Source of the DNA: Amycolatopsis sp. MtRt-6
GTDB lineage: Bacteria; Actinomycetota; Actinomycetes; Mycobacteriales; Pseudonocardiaceae
DNA length: 51,055 nucleotides
Reading direction: 5' to 3'
Assembly (NCBI RefSeq): GCF_017308975.1
Contig: NZ_JADWPD010000051.1
Coordinates: 1-51,055 of the forward strand
Both the position numbers and the translations under genes were made by a program. Below, in pieces: positions 31,201 through 39,500 of the stretch; position 1 is the stretch's first letter, and each line of letters opens with the position of its first letter. Below the pieces are notes generated by a model. The model worked only from the letters and a program-made list of their open reading frames with translations. It did no database searches and was not told the origin of the DNA.

Positions 31201-33556
31201 ACGGGTGGTCCACGCGTGGGCGCTCGGCGGGACGGAAACCGGGATGGCCGCTCAGGACCGCGGGTTCTTCAGCGTCCTCAACCTGGCCCAGGCCTGGGGC
31301 GAGCCGGTGCGGCTCGACGTGCTGAGCACCGGCACCGCCGACGTCACCGGCACCGACCTGACCCGGCCCGAGCACGCCACCCTCGCGGGCATCGCGCGGG
31401 TGCTTCCCCTGGAGGTCCCCGGCACGGCAGTGCGGTGGATCGACGTCGAGACCGTCACCGAGGAAGTCGTCGCCGAGCTGTTCCGCCCGGCGGAAGCCGA
31501 GGTCGCCTTGCGGCGGGGCCGTCGCTGGGTCCGGGAGCACACGCAGCTCACCGTGCCCGAAGTGGCGCCGGTGCTGCGCGAAGGCGGCCGGTACCTCGTC
31601 ACCGGCGGGACCGGCGGCATCGGCATCACGCTGGCCGAGGACTTCGCCCTGCGGATCCGCGCGAAGCTGATCCTGCTGACCCGCGCCGGCCTGCCGCCCC
31701 GCGAGGAATGGGCCGCGTACGCCGGTGACGACCGAGCGGGCCGGGCGATCCGCGCGATCCGGCGGATGGAAGCGGCCGGCGCGGTGGTGCACGTGCTCGC
31801 CGCCGACGTCACCGACCCGGCCCGGCTGCGGGAGGTCCGTGCGCTGGCCGAACGCGAGTTCGGTGGCCTCGACGGGATCGTGCACGCGGCCGGGCTGCCC
31901 GGCGGCGGCGTCGCCGAGGTCAAGGAGCGGGCGGCCGCGGAGGCCGTGCTCGCGCCGAAGATCGACGGCACCCTGGCGCTCGCCGAGGCGTTCGCGGACC
32001 TGCCGATGGACTTCGTCGCGCTGTGCTCGTCGGTCACCGCGGTCTCCGGCGGCTTCGGGCAGGTCGACTACTGCGCGGCCAACACCTTCCTGGACGCCTA
32101 CGCCCGCGGCGACCACGGCTGGCGGGCCCGCGTCGTCTCGCACAACTGGGGCGGCTGGGACGAGGTCGGCATGGCCGCCGAGGTCGCCGCGCCGACGACC
32201 CTCCGCATCACCCGCACGAGGGCGGACGGCCCGGTCGAGCACCCGGTCCTCACCACCCGCACCGGAGAGAGCTGCCACGGCCTCGTCTCGGCGGCCGGGC
32301 ACTGGCTGCTCGACGAGCACCGGATCGCCGGCGTCCCGGTCGTCCCCGGCACCGGGCACCTGGAGACCGTGCGGGCCGCGGTCGAGGCGGCCCTGCCGCG
32401 CCCCGGCGACGGCCACGTCGTCGAACTGCAGGACGTCGCCTTCCTTGAGCCGTTCTCGGTGCCGGAAGGCGTCGTCGCCGAGTACCGGGTCGGCTTCGAC
32501 GGCGACGGCTTCACGGTGACCAGCCGCGCGGCCGGGGTGACCAAGGTGCACGTCCGCGGTTCCGCGGGCTGGGTCCCGGCGCCCGGAACGGCCACTGTGG
32601 ACCTCGACGCGGTGCGCGGCCGGACCACCGTGCTCGACGACGGCAACGCCTTCGGCACCGGCCGGACCAGCATGGTCACCTTCGGCCCGCGCTGGGCCGC
32701 GCTGCGCACGCACCACGTCGGCGAGCACGAGGAACTGGCGTCGATCGCCGCCCCGGTCTTCGACCCGGGTTGGGGGCTGCACCCGGCGCTGCTCGACGTC
32801 GCGACCGCGTTCGGCCGCGGCCGGGGGAGCGGCACCTACCTGCCGATGAGCTACGGGCGGGTGGTCGTGCACGCCCCGCTGCCGGCGAGCTTCCACAGCC
32901 ACCTGCGTTACCGGGACACCGGCGGGGACCAGGTGATCGCCGCCGACCTGACGTTGTGCGACGACACCGGCCGCGTGCTGGTCGAGATCGAGGACTTCGT
33001 GCTGCGGCAGGTCGACGAAGGCGCGGTGAGCGGCGGCCTCGTGGCCGTCACCCCGAAGTCCACTGTGGACTCCACGGGCATCCGGCCGGTCGACGGCGCC
33101 GAGGCGTTCCTGCGGGCACTGACGCCCGGCCTCGGCGGGCAGGTGGTGATCAGCACCCGCCCGGTGGCCGACCTGTTCGCCCGCCGGGTGACCGCCGAAC
33201 GCCTGGAAGCGACCGAAGAGGTCACCGAGCCGGTCGAGGTCGCGGCGCAGGACGACTACCTCGCTCCGCGCACCGACCTCGAGGCGGAGATCGCCCGGCA
33301 GTGGGCCGAGGTGCTCGGCGTCGAGCGCGTCGGCGTCCACGACGACTTCTTCGCCCTCGGCGGCAACTCGCTGGTCGCCATCCAGCTGATCGCCCAGGTC
33401 CGCAAGACCACCGGCGCCCGGCTGGCCATGAAGACGCTGTTCGAATCCTCCACGGTGGCCGCGCTGGCCGAGCGGATCGAGGAACTGCGGGGCGCCCCCG
33501 CGCCCGCCGCCGAACCGGCTCCCGCCGCGACCACCATCCCCAAGCTCGAGCGCTGA
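28286..33556 (+). CDS. Type I PKS module: KS-AT-KR-DH-ACP
   Basis: 1756 residues. KS at ~10-430 (C185 in HTACSTSL; EAHGTGT; NIGHLS). AT at ~530-850: GQGAQYAGM, S620 in GHSVGEY, and H716 in HAFH, which points to malonyl-CoA rather than methylmalonyl-CoA. KR with GGTGGIG (1107) and the catalytic S/Y/N set ending Y1262 in QVDYCAANTF. DH after the KR: H1345 in DEHRIAGVPVVPGTG and D1504 in HPALLDVAT. ACP with S1695 in ALGGNSLVA. KR and DH appear active, so the added two-carbon unit should leave as an alpha,beta-unsaturated acyl. The KR-DH order is reversed from the usual DH-KR. GTG 28286 overlaps the previous stop, with AGGAG upstream. Confidence 0.92.
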   Translation: MTHDLEPDPGTEPIAIVGMAARVPGAGDLRQFWRNLVDGVESIKPATREELLARGADPATLDDPSWVNATTVVDGFDEFDADLFGMTSREAEITDPQHRVFLEACHSALTDGGYDPARYRGAIGVYGGTGRTGYLVENLLRNARVMASQHGGIGMSTGNQPSYLTTSVSYKLNLRGPSLAIHTACSTSLVAVHLACEALRNGECDMALAGGVNLEMPHGIGYLGVDGFTSPDGHVRAFDAGANGTVWSSGVGVVLVKRLSQALEDGDHIRAVVLGNAINNDGATKVGFSAPSVAGQTEAIAQAVGMAGVDPRTIGYVEAHGTGTALGDPIEITALSTVYGHGAADSGWCAIGSVKSNIGHLSQAAGVVSLIKTVLAMEHGLIPPTINYAEPNPGIDFPRSPFYPARTVTKWEAADTPRRAGVSSFGVGGTNAHLVLEEAPAPRRPRRPHPAHLLRVSAKTPETLAAAVERLADRLAGDVALDLADVAHTLAAGRTEYPHRAVVVARDPEDAVDGLRDPRRLLTAQAAELKVAFLFSGQGAQYAGMAAQLYRSEPVFAAAVDECCELAGVAGLKELIFDRGGDAKLRETRYTQPALFVVEYALAMLWRSWGVRPGAMIGHSVGEYVAATVAGVFTLADALRLVVRRGELMQAMPAGAMLAVQLDEEAVTRRLPGGLAIAGVNGPGTCVVAGPSDAVADFAALLRSSDVQCRELVTSHAFHSPMMDPILAEFTEAVAAVGRSAPSLPFLSNLTGGWITDAQATDPAYWAAHLRQAVRFGDCVRTLFAGGDRWALVECGPGHQLAGLARGQVPKGLPAPRPSLPGRTDREGDVETLYAAAGLLWTHGVAVEPASSGYRVPLPGYPYARKRYWVDPDPAGTVAEPARPSGPLPLDEWFAVPSWRQAGPELRREPFASCLAFVDDDVLPALLRDAEVTVTEVRPGAEFAAVEGGFTVRPGVREDYDALVAALGARPERVVHAWALGGTETGMAAQDRGFFSVLNLAQAWGEPVRLDVLSTGTADVTGTDLTRPEHATLAGIARVLPLEVPGTAVRWIDVETVTEEVVAELFRPAEAEVALRRGRRWVREHTQLTVPEVAPVLREGGRYLVTGGTGGIGITLAEDFALRIRAKLILLTRAGLPPREEWAAYAGDDRAGRAIRAIRRMEAAGAVVHVLAADVTDPARLREVRALAEREFGGLDGIVHAAGLPGGGVAEVKERAAAEAVLAPKIDGTLALAEAFADLPMDFVALCSSVTAVSGGFGQVDYCAANTFLDAYARGDHGWRARVVSHNWGGWDEVGMAAEVAAPTTLRITRTRADGPVEHPVLTTRTGESCHGLVSAAGHWLLDEHRIAGVPVVPGTGHLETVRAAVEAALPRPGDGHVVELQDVAFLEPFSVPEGVVAEYRVGFDGDGFTVTSRAAGVTKVHVRGSAGWVPAPGTATVDLDAVRGRTTVLDDGNAFGTGRTSMVTFGPRWAALRTHHVGEHEELASIAAPVFDPGWGLHPALLDVATAFGRGRGSGTYLPMSYGRVVVHAPLPASFHSHLRYRDTGGDQVIAADLTLCDDTGRVLVEIEDFVLRQVDEGAVSGGLVAVTPKSTVDSTGIRPVDGAEAFLRALTPGLGGQVVISTRPVADLFARRVTAERLEATEEVTEPVEVAAQDDYLAPRTDLEAEIARQWAEVLGVERVGVHDDFFALGGNSLVAIQLIAQVRKTTGARLAMKTLFESSTVAALAERIEELRGAPAPAAEPAPAATTIPKLER

Positions 33557-33566
33557 AGCAGGAGAC

Positions 33567-36563
33567 ATGACCGACACGAAGGAATGGACGTTCCCGGCCT
33601 CGTTCGGGCAGGAGCGGATCTGGCTGTCCAACCAGCTCGACCCGGCGTCCCCGGTGTACAACCTCCCCTGCCAGGTGCGGCAGGACCTGCCGCTCACGGA
33701 AGTACAGTGGCGGGCCGCGCTCGGCGTGGTCGTCGGACGCCACGAAGCCCTGCGGACGGCGTTCCGGATGGACGGCGGCGACCTCGTCCAGGTGGTGCGC
33801 GAAGACGTCCCGATCGAGCCCGAGGTGCACGACCTGCGGGACCTGCCCGACCTGCGCGACCGGGAGGCCAAGGCGGCCGCACTGGCCGAGGCGATCGCCC
33901 GCCGCCCGATTCCCCTGGACGCGGCGCCGCCGTGGCGGGCACAGCTGTGCCGGCTCGGTGACGCGGACTGGCTGCTCACCTTCGTCGTGCACCACACGGT
34001 GTTCGACGCCGGCTCGGTCCTGGTGCTGGCGAACGAGCTGAACGAAGCCTGCAACGCGGCCGTCGAAGGGCGGCTGCCGAAGCTGCCCGAACTCGCCATC
34101 CAGTACCCGGACTACTCGGCCTGGCAGCGTGGTGAGCTGCCCGCGGTCCGCGCACAGCTGGACTACTGGCGCGAGCGGCTGGCCGGGCTCCCGCCCGTGC
34201 ACAGCCTGCCCACCGACCGGCCGCGGCCCGCGGACTTCGGGTTCGACGGCGACCAGGTGGACTTCGCGCTGCCGGACGGCCTGCTCGACCGCGCCGGCGA
34301 AGTGGGCCGCGAGCTGTCGGCGTCGCCGTTCATGGTGCTCCTCGCCGGGTACACCGCGCTGTTGTCGCGGCTGTCCGGCACGGCCGACATCGTGGTGGGC
34401 GTGCCGGTCGCCGGCCGGGACCTGCCCGAGCTGGCGCCGCTGATCGGCATGTTCGTCAACCAGCTCGCCATCCGCGTCGACTGCGACGGCGCCCTGCCGT
34501 TCGCCGAGCTGGTGGGCCGGGTCCGGACCGCGGTGCTGGACGCGATCGAGCACGGCCGGGTGCCGTTCCAGCTCGTCGCCGACGAGGTCCGCCCGGAACG
34601 CGACCCGGCCGTGCAGGCGGTTTACCAGGTCGGCTTCAACTTCATCCCCGACTCGGGCATCGAGGCGGTCCGCTACGCCACGGCCAAGGACGACGTCGCG
34701 ATCGACCTCACCGCGACCGGCGGCCGGCTGCTCTACCGCACCGACCTGTTCGACCGGGTCACCGCGGAGTCGATGGCGGAGCGGTACCTCCGGGTGCTGA
34801 CGGCCGCGGTCGCGGACCCGGGCCTCGCGGTCGCGGACCTGCCGCTGCTGTCGGACGCCGAGCGCCGCCAGGTTCTCGAAGAGTGGAGTGGTTCGTCCAC
34901 AGAGGACGCTCCGCTCGTCGTCGCCTGCTTCGAAGACCGGGTGCGGGCGACGCCGGACGCCGTTGCGGTCGACCTCGGCGGGGTCCGGCTGACCTACGCC
35001 GAGTTGAACACGCGGGCCAACCGCGTCGCGCACCGCCTCGGTGCCGGCGGGGTGGTCGGGGTCTGCGCCCCGAACTCGGCGGACCTCGTCGTCGGCATCC
35101 TCGGGGCGCTCAAGAGCGGCGCGGCCTACGTCCCGCTGGACCCCGCCAACCCGGCCCAGCGGCAGGCGCTGGTCCTCGCCGATTCCGGCGCCCGGGTCGT
35201 GCTCACCACCGGGGACGTGGGCCTCGGCGCGGACACCCTCGCGCTCGACGACCCGGCCGTCTGGGCGGAGTCGTCCGAAGAGAATCCCGCGCCACCGGGC
35301 CCGGACGACATCGCCTACGTCATCTACACGTCCGGCTCGACCGGGCGGCCGAAGGGCGTCCAGGTCGGGCACCGGGCGCTGGCCACCTACCTCGGCTGGG
35401 CACGCGGGGCGTACCCGAGCCTGGCGGGCCGCGCGCTGCTGCACACGTCGGCGTCGTTCGACCTCACCGTGACGACACTGCTCGGCCCGCTCACCGCCGG
35501 TGGGTCCATCGTGGACTCCGGTAAGCCCGGCTTCGTCAAGGCGACGCCGACCCACCTCGCCGTGCTGCCGGCGGAGTCCTACCCGACGGGTGACCTGGTC
35601 GTCGGCGGCGAAGCGCTGCTGGGCGAAGCCGTGCGGCCGTTCGCCGGGATCGCCGTCACCAACGAATACGGGCCCACCGAGGCGACGGTCGGGTGCGTGG
35701 CCCACCGGCTCGACGGGCCGGTCACCGGGCCGGTGCCGATCGGCCGCCCGATCCCCGGCACCCGCGCCTACGTCCTCGACGACCGGCTGCGGCCGGTGCC
35801 GCCGGGGGTCGCCGGCCAGCTGTTCCTCGCCGGCGCGCAGCTCGCCCACGGCTACCTCGGCCGGCCCGAGCTGACCGCGCAGCGGTTCCCCGACGGCCCG
35901 TTCGGGCGGATGTACGCCACCGGCGACCTCGTGCGCTGGCGCCGCGACGGCACCCTCGACTACCTCGGCCGGACCGATGACCAGATCAAGCTGCGCGGGT
36001 TCCGGATCGAGCCGGGGGAGGTCGAAGCCGCCCTGCGGGAGCTGCCGGAGATCCGGGACGCGGCGGTCGCGGTCCGCGAAGGGACGCTCGTCGGGTACGT
36101 CGTCGGCAGCGCCGACGGCGCGGCCGACGCCCTGCGGGCCACCCTGCCGGAGTACCTGGTGCCCACGGTGTTCGTCACCCTCGAAGCGCTGCCGGTCGCG
36201 GCGAGCGGGAAGCTCGACCGGGCCGCCCTGCCCGATCCGCGGCTCGGCGGCGACACCGAGTACGTGGCGCCGGGCACCGCGGCCGAAGAGCTGGTCGCCG
36301 AGGTCCTCGGCGAGCTGCTCGGCGTGGAGAAGCTCGGCGTGCACGACGACTTCTTCGCCCACGGCGGCAACTCGCTCCTGGCGATCCGGGCGATGGTCCG
36401 GATCCGCAAGCAGGTCGGCGTCGACCTGCCGGTCCGCGGGCTGTTCTCGTTCACCACGGTGGCCGAGCTCGCCGCCGAGGTCGAGCGCCGCCTGGAAGCG
36501 GACCTCGACCGGCTCAGCGACGAAGAGGTCCAGGCCCAGCTGACCGAAGGCGGGCCGGCGTGA
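33567..36563 (+). CDS. NRPS module C-A-PCP, Asn-type adenylation
   Basis: 998 residues. C domain at ~8-440 with H142/H143/D147 (HHTVFDAG: the final Gly of HHxxxDG is Ala). A domain at ~455-880 (YTSGSTGRPKG near 587, NEYGPTEATVG, ASGKLDRAAL). PCP with S936 (AHGGNSLLA), then an acidic C-terminal helix that may be a docking element. Specificity residues read D L T K V G E V G K, essentially the Asn code (DLTKLGEVGK). This module should accept the polyketide chain from the preceding ACP and add Asn. The dioxygenase at the end of the operon is a plausible beta-hydroxylase of this residue. ATG 33567 has an AGGAG site; the 3' end overlaps the next gene as GTGA. Confidence 0.92.
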   Translation: MTDTKEWTFPASFGQERIWLSNQLDPASPVYNLPCQVRQDLPLTEVQWRAALGVVVGRHEALRTAFRMDGGDLVQVVREDVPIEPEVHDLRDLPDLRDREAKAAALAEAIARRPIPLDAAPPWRAQLCRLGDADWLLTFVVHHTVFDAGSVLVLANELNEACNAAVEGRLPKLPELAIQYPDYSAWQRGELPAVRAQLDYWRERLAGLPPVHSLPTDRPRPADFGFDGDQVDFALPDGLLDRAGEVGRELSASPFMVLLAGYTALLSRLSGTADIVVGVPVAGRDLPELAPLIGMFVNQLAIRVDCDGALPFAELVGRVRTAVLDAIEHGRVPFQLVADEVRPERDPAVQAVYQVGFNFIPDSGIEAVRYATAKDDVAIDLTATGGRLLYRTDLFDRVTAESMAERYLRVLTAAVADPGLAVADLPLLSDAERRQVLEEWSGSSTEDAPLVVACFEDRVRATPDAVAVDLGGVRLTYAELNTRANRVAHRLGAGGVVGVCAPNSADLVVGILGALKSGAAYVPLDPANPAQRQALVLADSGARVVLTTGDVGLGADTLALDDPAVWAESSEENPAPPGPDDIAYVIYTSGSTGRPKGVQVGHRALATYLGWARGAYPSLAGRALLHTSASFDLTVTTLLGPLTAGGSIVDSGKPGFVKATPTHLAVLPAESYPTGDLVVGGEALLGEAVRPFAGIAVTNEYGPTEATVGCVAHRLDGPVTGPVPIGRPIPGTRAYVLDDRLRPVPPGVAGQLFLAGAQLAHGYLGRPELTAQRFPDGPFGRMYATGDLVRWRRDGTLDYLGRTDDQIKLRGFRIEPGEVEAALRELPEIRDAAVAVREGTLVGYVVGSADGAADALRATLPEYLVPTVFVTLEALPVAASGKLDRAALPDPRLGGDTEYVAPGTAAEELVAEVLGELLGVEKLGVHDDFFAHGGNSLLAIRAMVRIRKQVGVDLPVRGLFSFTTVAELAAEVERRLEADLDRLSDEEVQAQLTEGGPA

Positions 36564-39500
36564 CGACGATCGACGAGACCGGCCGGGCGGCCGCGCGCCG
36601 CGCGTTGCTGGAACAGCGGCTGCGGCGCCGTGCCGAGCCGGCCGCGACCATCACCCGGCGGCCGGACGGCGACCCCGTCCCGCTGTCCTACCAGCAGGAA
36701 CGCGTCTGGTTCATGGAGCAGTTCGCTCCGGGAACCACGTCCTACAACATCCCGGTGCCGATCCGGCTCACCGGCTGCCTCGACACCGCCGTGCTGCAGG
36801 CGGCACTCGACGCCCTCCCGGCGCGGCACGAGGCCCTGCGGATGCGGTTCCCGGCCGGGGACGACGGGCAGCCGTCCGTCCGCGTCGAACCGGTCGTCTC
36901 CGTGCCGTTGTCCTTTGTGGACGCGGGCAGCGAAGAAGCGGCCCGGGCGGCGGTCGACGCCGCCGCGGCCGAGCCGTTCGACCTGGCCGGCGGGCCGCTG
37001 CTGCGCGCCACCCTGGCCCGGATCTCCGACGACGAGCACCTCCTCACGGTGTGCACGCACCACATCGTCGGCGACGGCTGGTCGGTCGACCTGCTCCTGC
37101 GCGACCTCGCGGCCCACTACCACGGCACGGCGGCCGCCCTGCCCGCGTTGCCCATCGGGTACGGCGACTTCGCGCACTGGCAGCGCCGGACGCTGACCGG
37201 CACCGAACTGGACCGGCAGCTCGGCCACTGGCGGGCCGCGCTCGACGGCGTCGAACCCCTGGAGCTGCCGGCGGACCACCCGCGGCCGGCGACCCAGACG
37301 TTCGACGGCGCGATCCACGAGTTCTTCGTCGAGCAGGACCTCGCCCAGGCCCTCGGTGCGCTGAGCCGCGAACACGGCGCCACGCTGTTCATGACGCTGC
37401 TGGCCGCGTACCAGGTCCTGCTGGCCCGGTACTCGGGGCAGGACGACTTCGCCGTCGGGTCGTCGTCGGCCGGGCGCGGGCTGCCCGAGCTCGAAGGCGT
37501 GGTCGGCATGTTCATCAACATGCTCCCGCTGCGGGCGCAGCTGGCCGGCGACCCGACCTTCGCCGAGGTGCTGGCCCGGACCCGGCGGCACGTGCTCGAC
37601 GCGTTCGAGCACGCCGATGTCCCGTTCGAGCGGCTGGTCAACGCCCTCGGCGTGCCCCGGGACGTCAGCCGTTCGCCGGTCTTCCAGGCCATGTTCGTGC
37701 TGCAGAACTACGAGATGGGCCGGATGGGTGCGGCGGGGGAGTCCGCGGTGGACTTCCGCTGGCTGCCGATGGACCTGCCCGCCACCCGGTTCGATTTCGA
37801 GTTCCACGCCATCGAGGTCTCGTCCGGGCTCATCGGCAAGTTCGTGCACAACACCGCCCTCTTCGGCACCGGCACCGTGGCCGGCATGGCCGAGCGCCTG
37901 GTGACGCTGCTGCGTTCGATCGTCGCCGGCCCCGCGCGGCCGGTGTCCGCACTGGACCTCCTGGGTGACCAGCGGGACTTGGTCCTGAACCGCTGGAACG
38001 ACACCGCGGGCGAGATCCCGCCGGGCACGCTGCACTCGCTCGTCGAGGCCCAGGTCGCCCGCACACCGGACGCGCCGGCGCTGACGTTCCGCGGGGAGTC
38101 GCTGTCCTACCGGGAGCTGGACGAACGGGCCAACGGGCTCGCGCACCGGCTGCGCGAACTCGGCGTCGGCCCGGGGACGCTGGTCGGCGTCTTCGCGCAG
38201 CGCTCGTTCGAGCTGGTCGTCGCGCTGCTCGGCGTGCTCAAGGCCGGCGGCGCGTACGTGCCGCTCGACCCGGAGTACCCGGCCGACCGGCTCGCGTTCA
38301 TGCTCGAAGACGCGGCCGCCCCGGTCGTGCTCACGCAGGCGGCCCTGCGCGAGACACTGCCGCCTGGAGACGCCACCGTGGTCGTCCTCGACGACCTGAC
38401 CGGACCGGCGACACCCGTGGAACCCTCGGCGGGCGCGGACGATCCCGCGTACGTCATCTACACCTCCGGGTCCACCGGGCGGCCGAAGGGCGTGCCGAAC
38501 GGCCACCGCGGGATCGTCAACCGCCTGGACTGGATGCAGCGCGAATACCGCCTCGACGGGTCGGACGCGGTGCTGCAGAAGACACCGGCGAGCTTCGACG
38601 TCTCGGTGTGGGAGTTCTTCTGGCCGCTGATCACCGGGGCCCGGCTCGTGGTGGCCGAACCCGGTGGGCACAAGGACGCCGCCTACCTCCGGGAACTGCT
38701 CGTCGGCGAGGGAATCACGACCGCGCACTTCGTGCCGTCGATGCTGAGTCTGTTCTTGGCGGAGCCGGGCGTCGAGTCGGTGACGGCGCTGCGCCGGGTC
38801 GTCTGCAGCGGTGAGGAACTGCCCCTCGACACCGCGCGCGAGTTCGTCCGGCGGCTGCCGCACTGCGAGCTGCACAACCTCTACGGGCCGACCGAAGCCG
38901 CGATCGACGTCACCGCCTGGCACTGCACGCCCGAAGCCCTCGCCGAGGTCGCGTCCGTGCCGATCGGGGCGCCGATCCGCAACCTGCGGATCTACGTCCT
39001 CGACCGGCACGGCCACCCCTGCCCGGTCGGCGTGCCGGGCGAGCTGCACATCGCCGGCGTCGGGCTGGCGCTGGGCTACCACAACCGGCCGGAGCTGACG
39101 GCCGAGCGGTTCGTCCGCGACCCCTTCCACGGCGGCCGGATGTACCGCACCGGCGACCTCGCGCACTGGCGCGCCGACGGCACGATCGCGTTCCTCGGCC
39201 GCCTGGACCATCAGGTCAAGCTGCGCGGCCTGCGCATCGAGCTCGGTGAGATCGAAGCCCGCCTGCGCGAGCAATCCGGGGTGGCCGACGCGGTCGTGCT
39301 CGTCCGCGAGGACACGCCGGGGGACAAGCGCCTGGTCGGGTACGTCGTCGGCGACGCGGACGCGGGCACGCTGCGAACCGCGTTGAAGGAGACCCTGCCG
39401 GACTACATGGTGCCGCCGTCGTTCGTCACCCTCGACGCGCTGCCGCTGACACCGAACGGCAAGCTCGACCGCAAGGCCCTGCCCGCCCCGGTCGCCGCCC

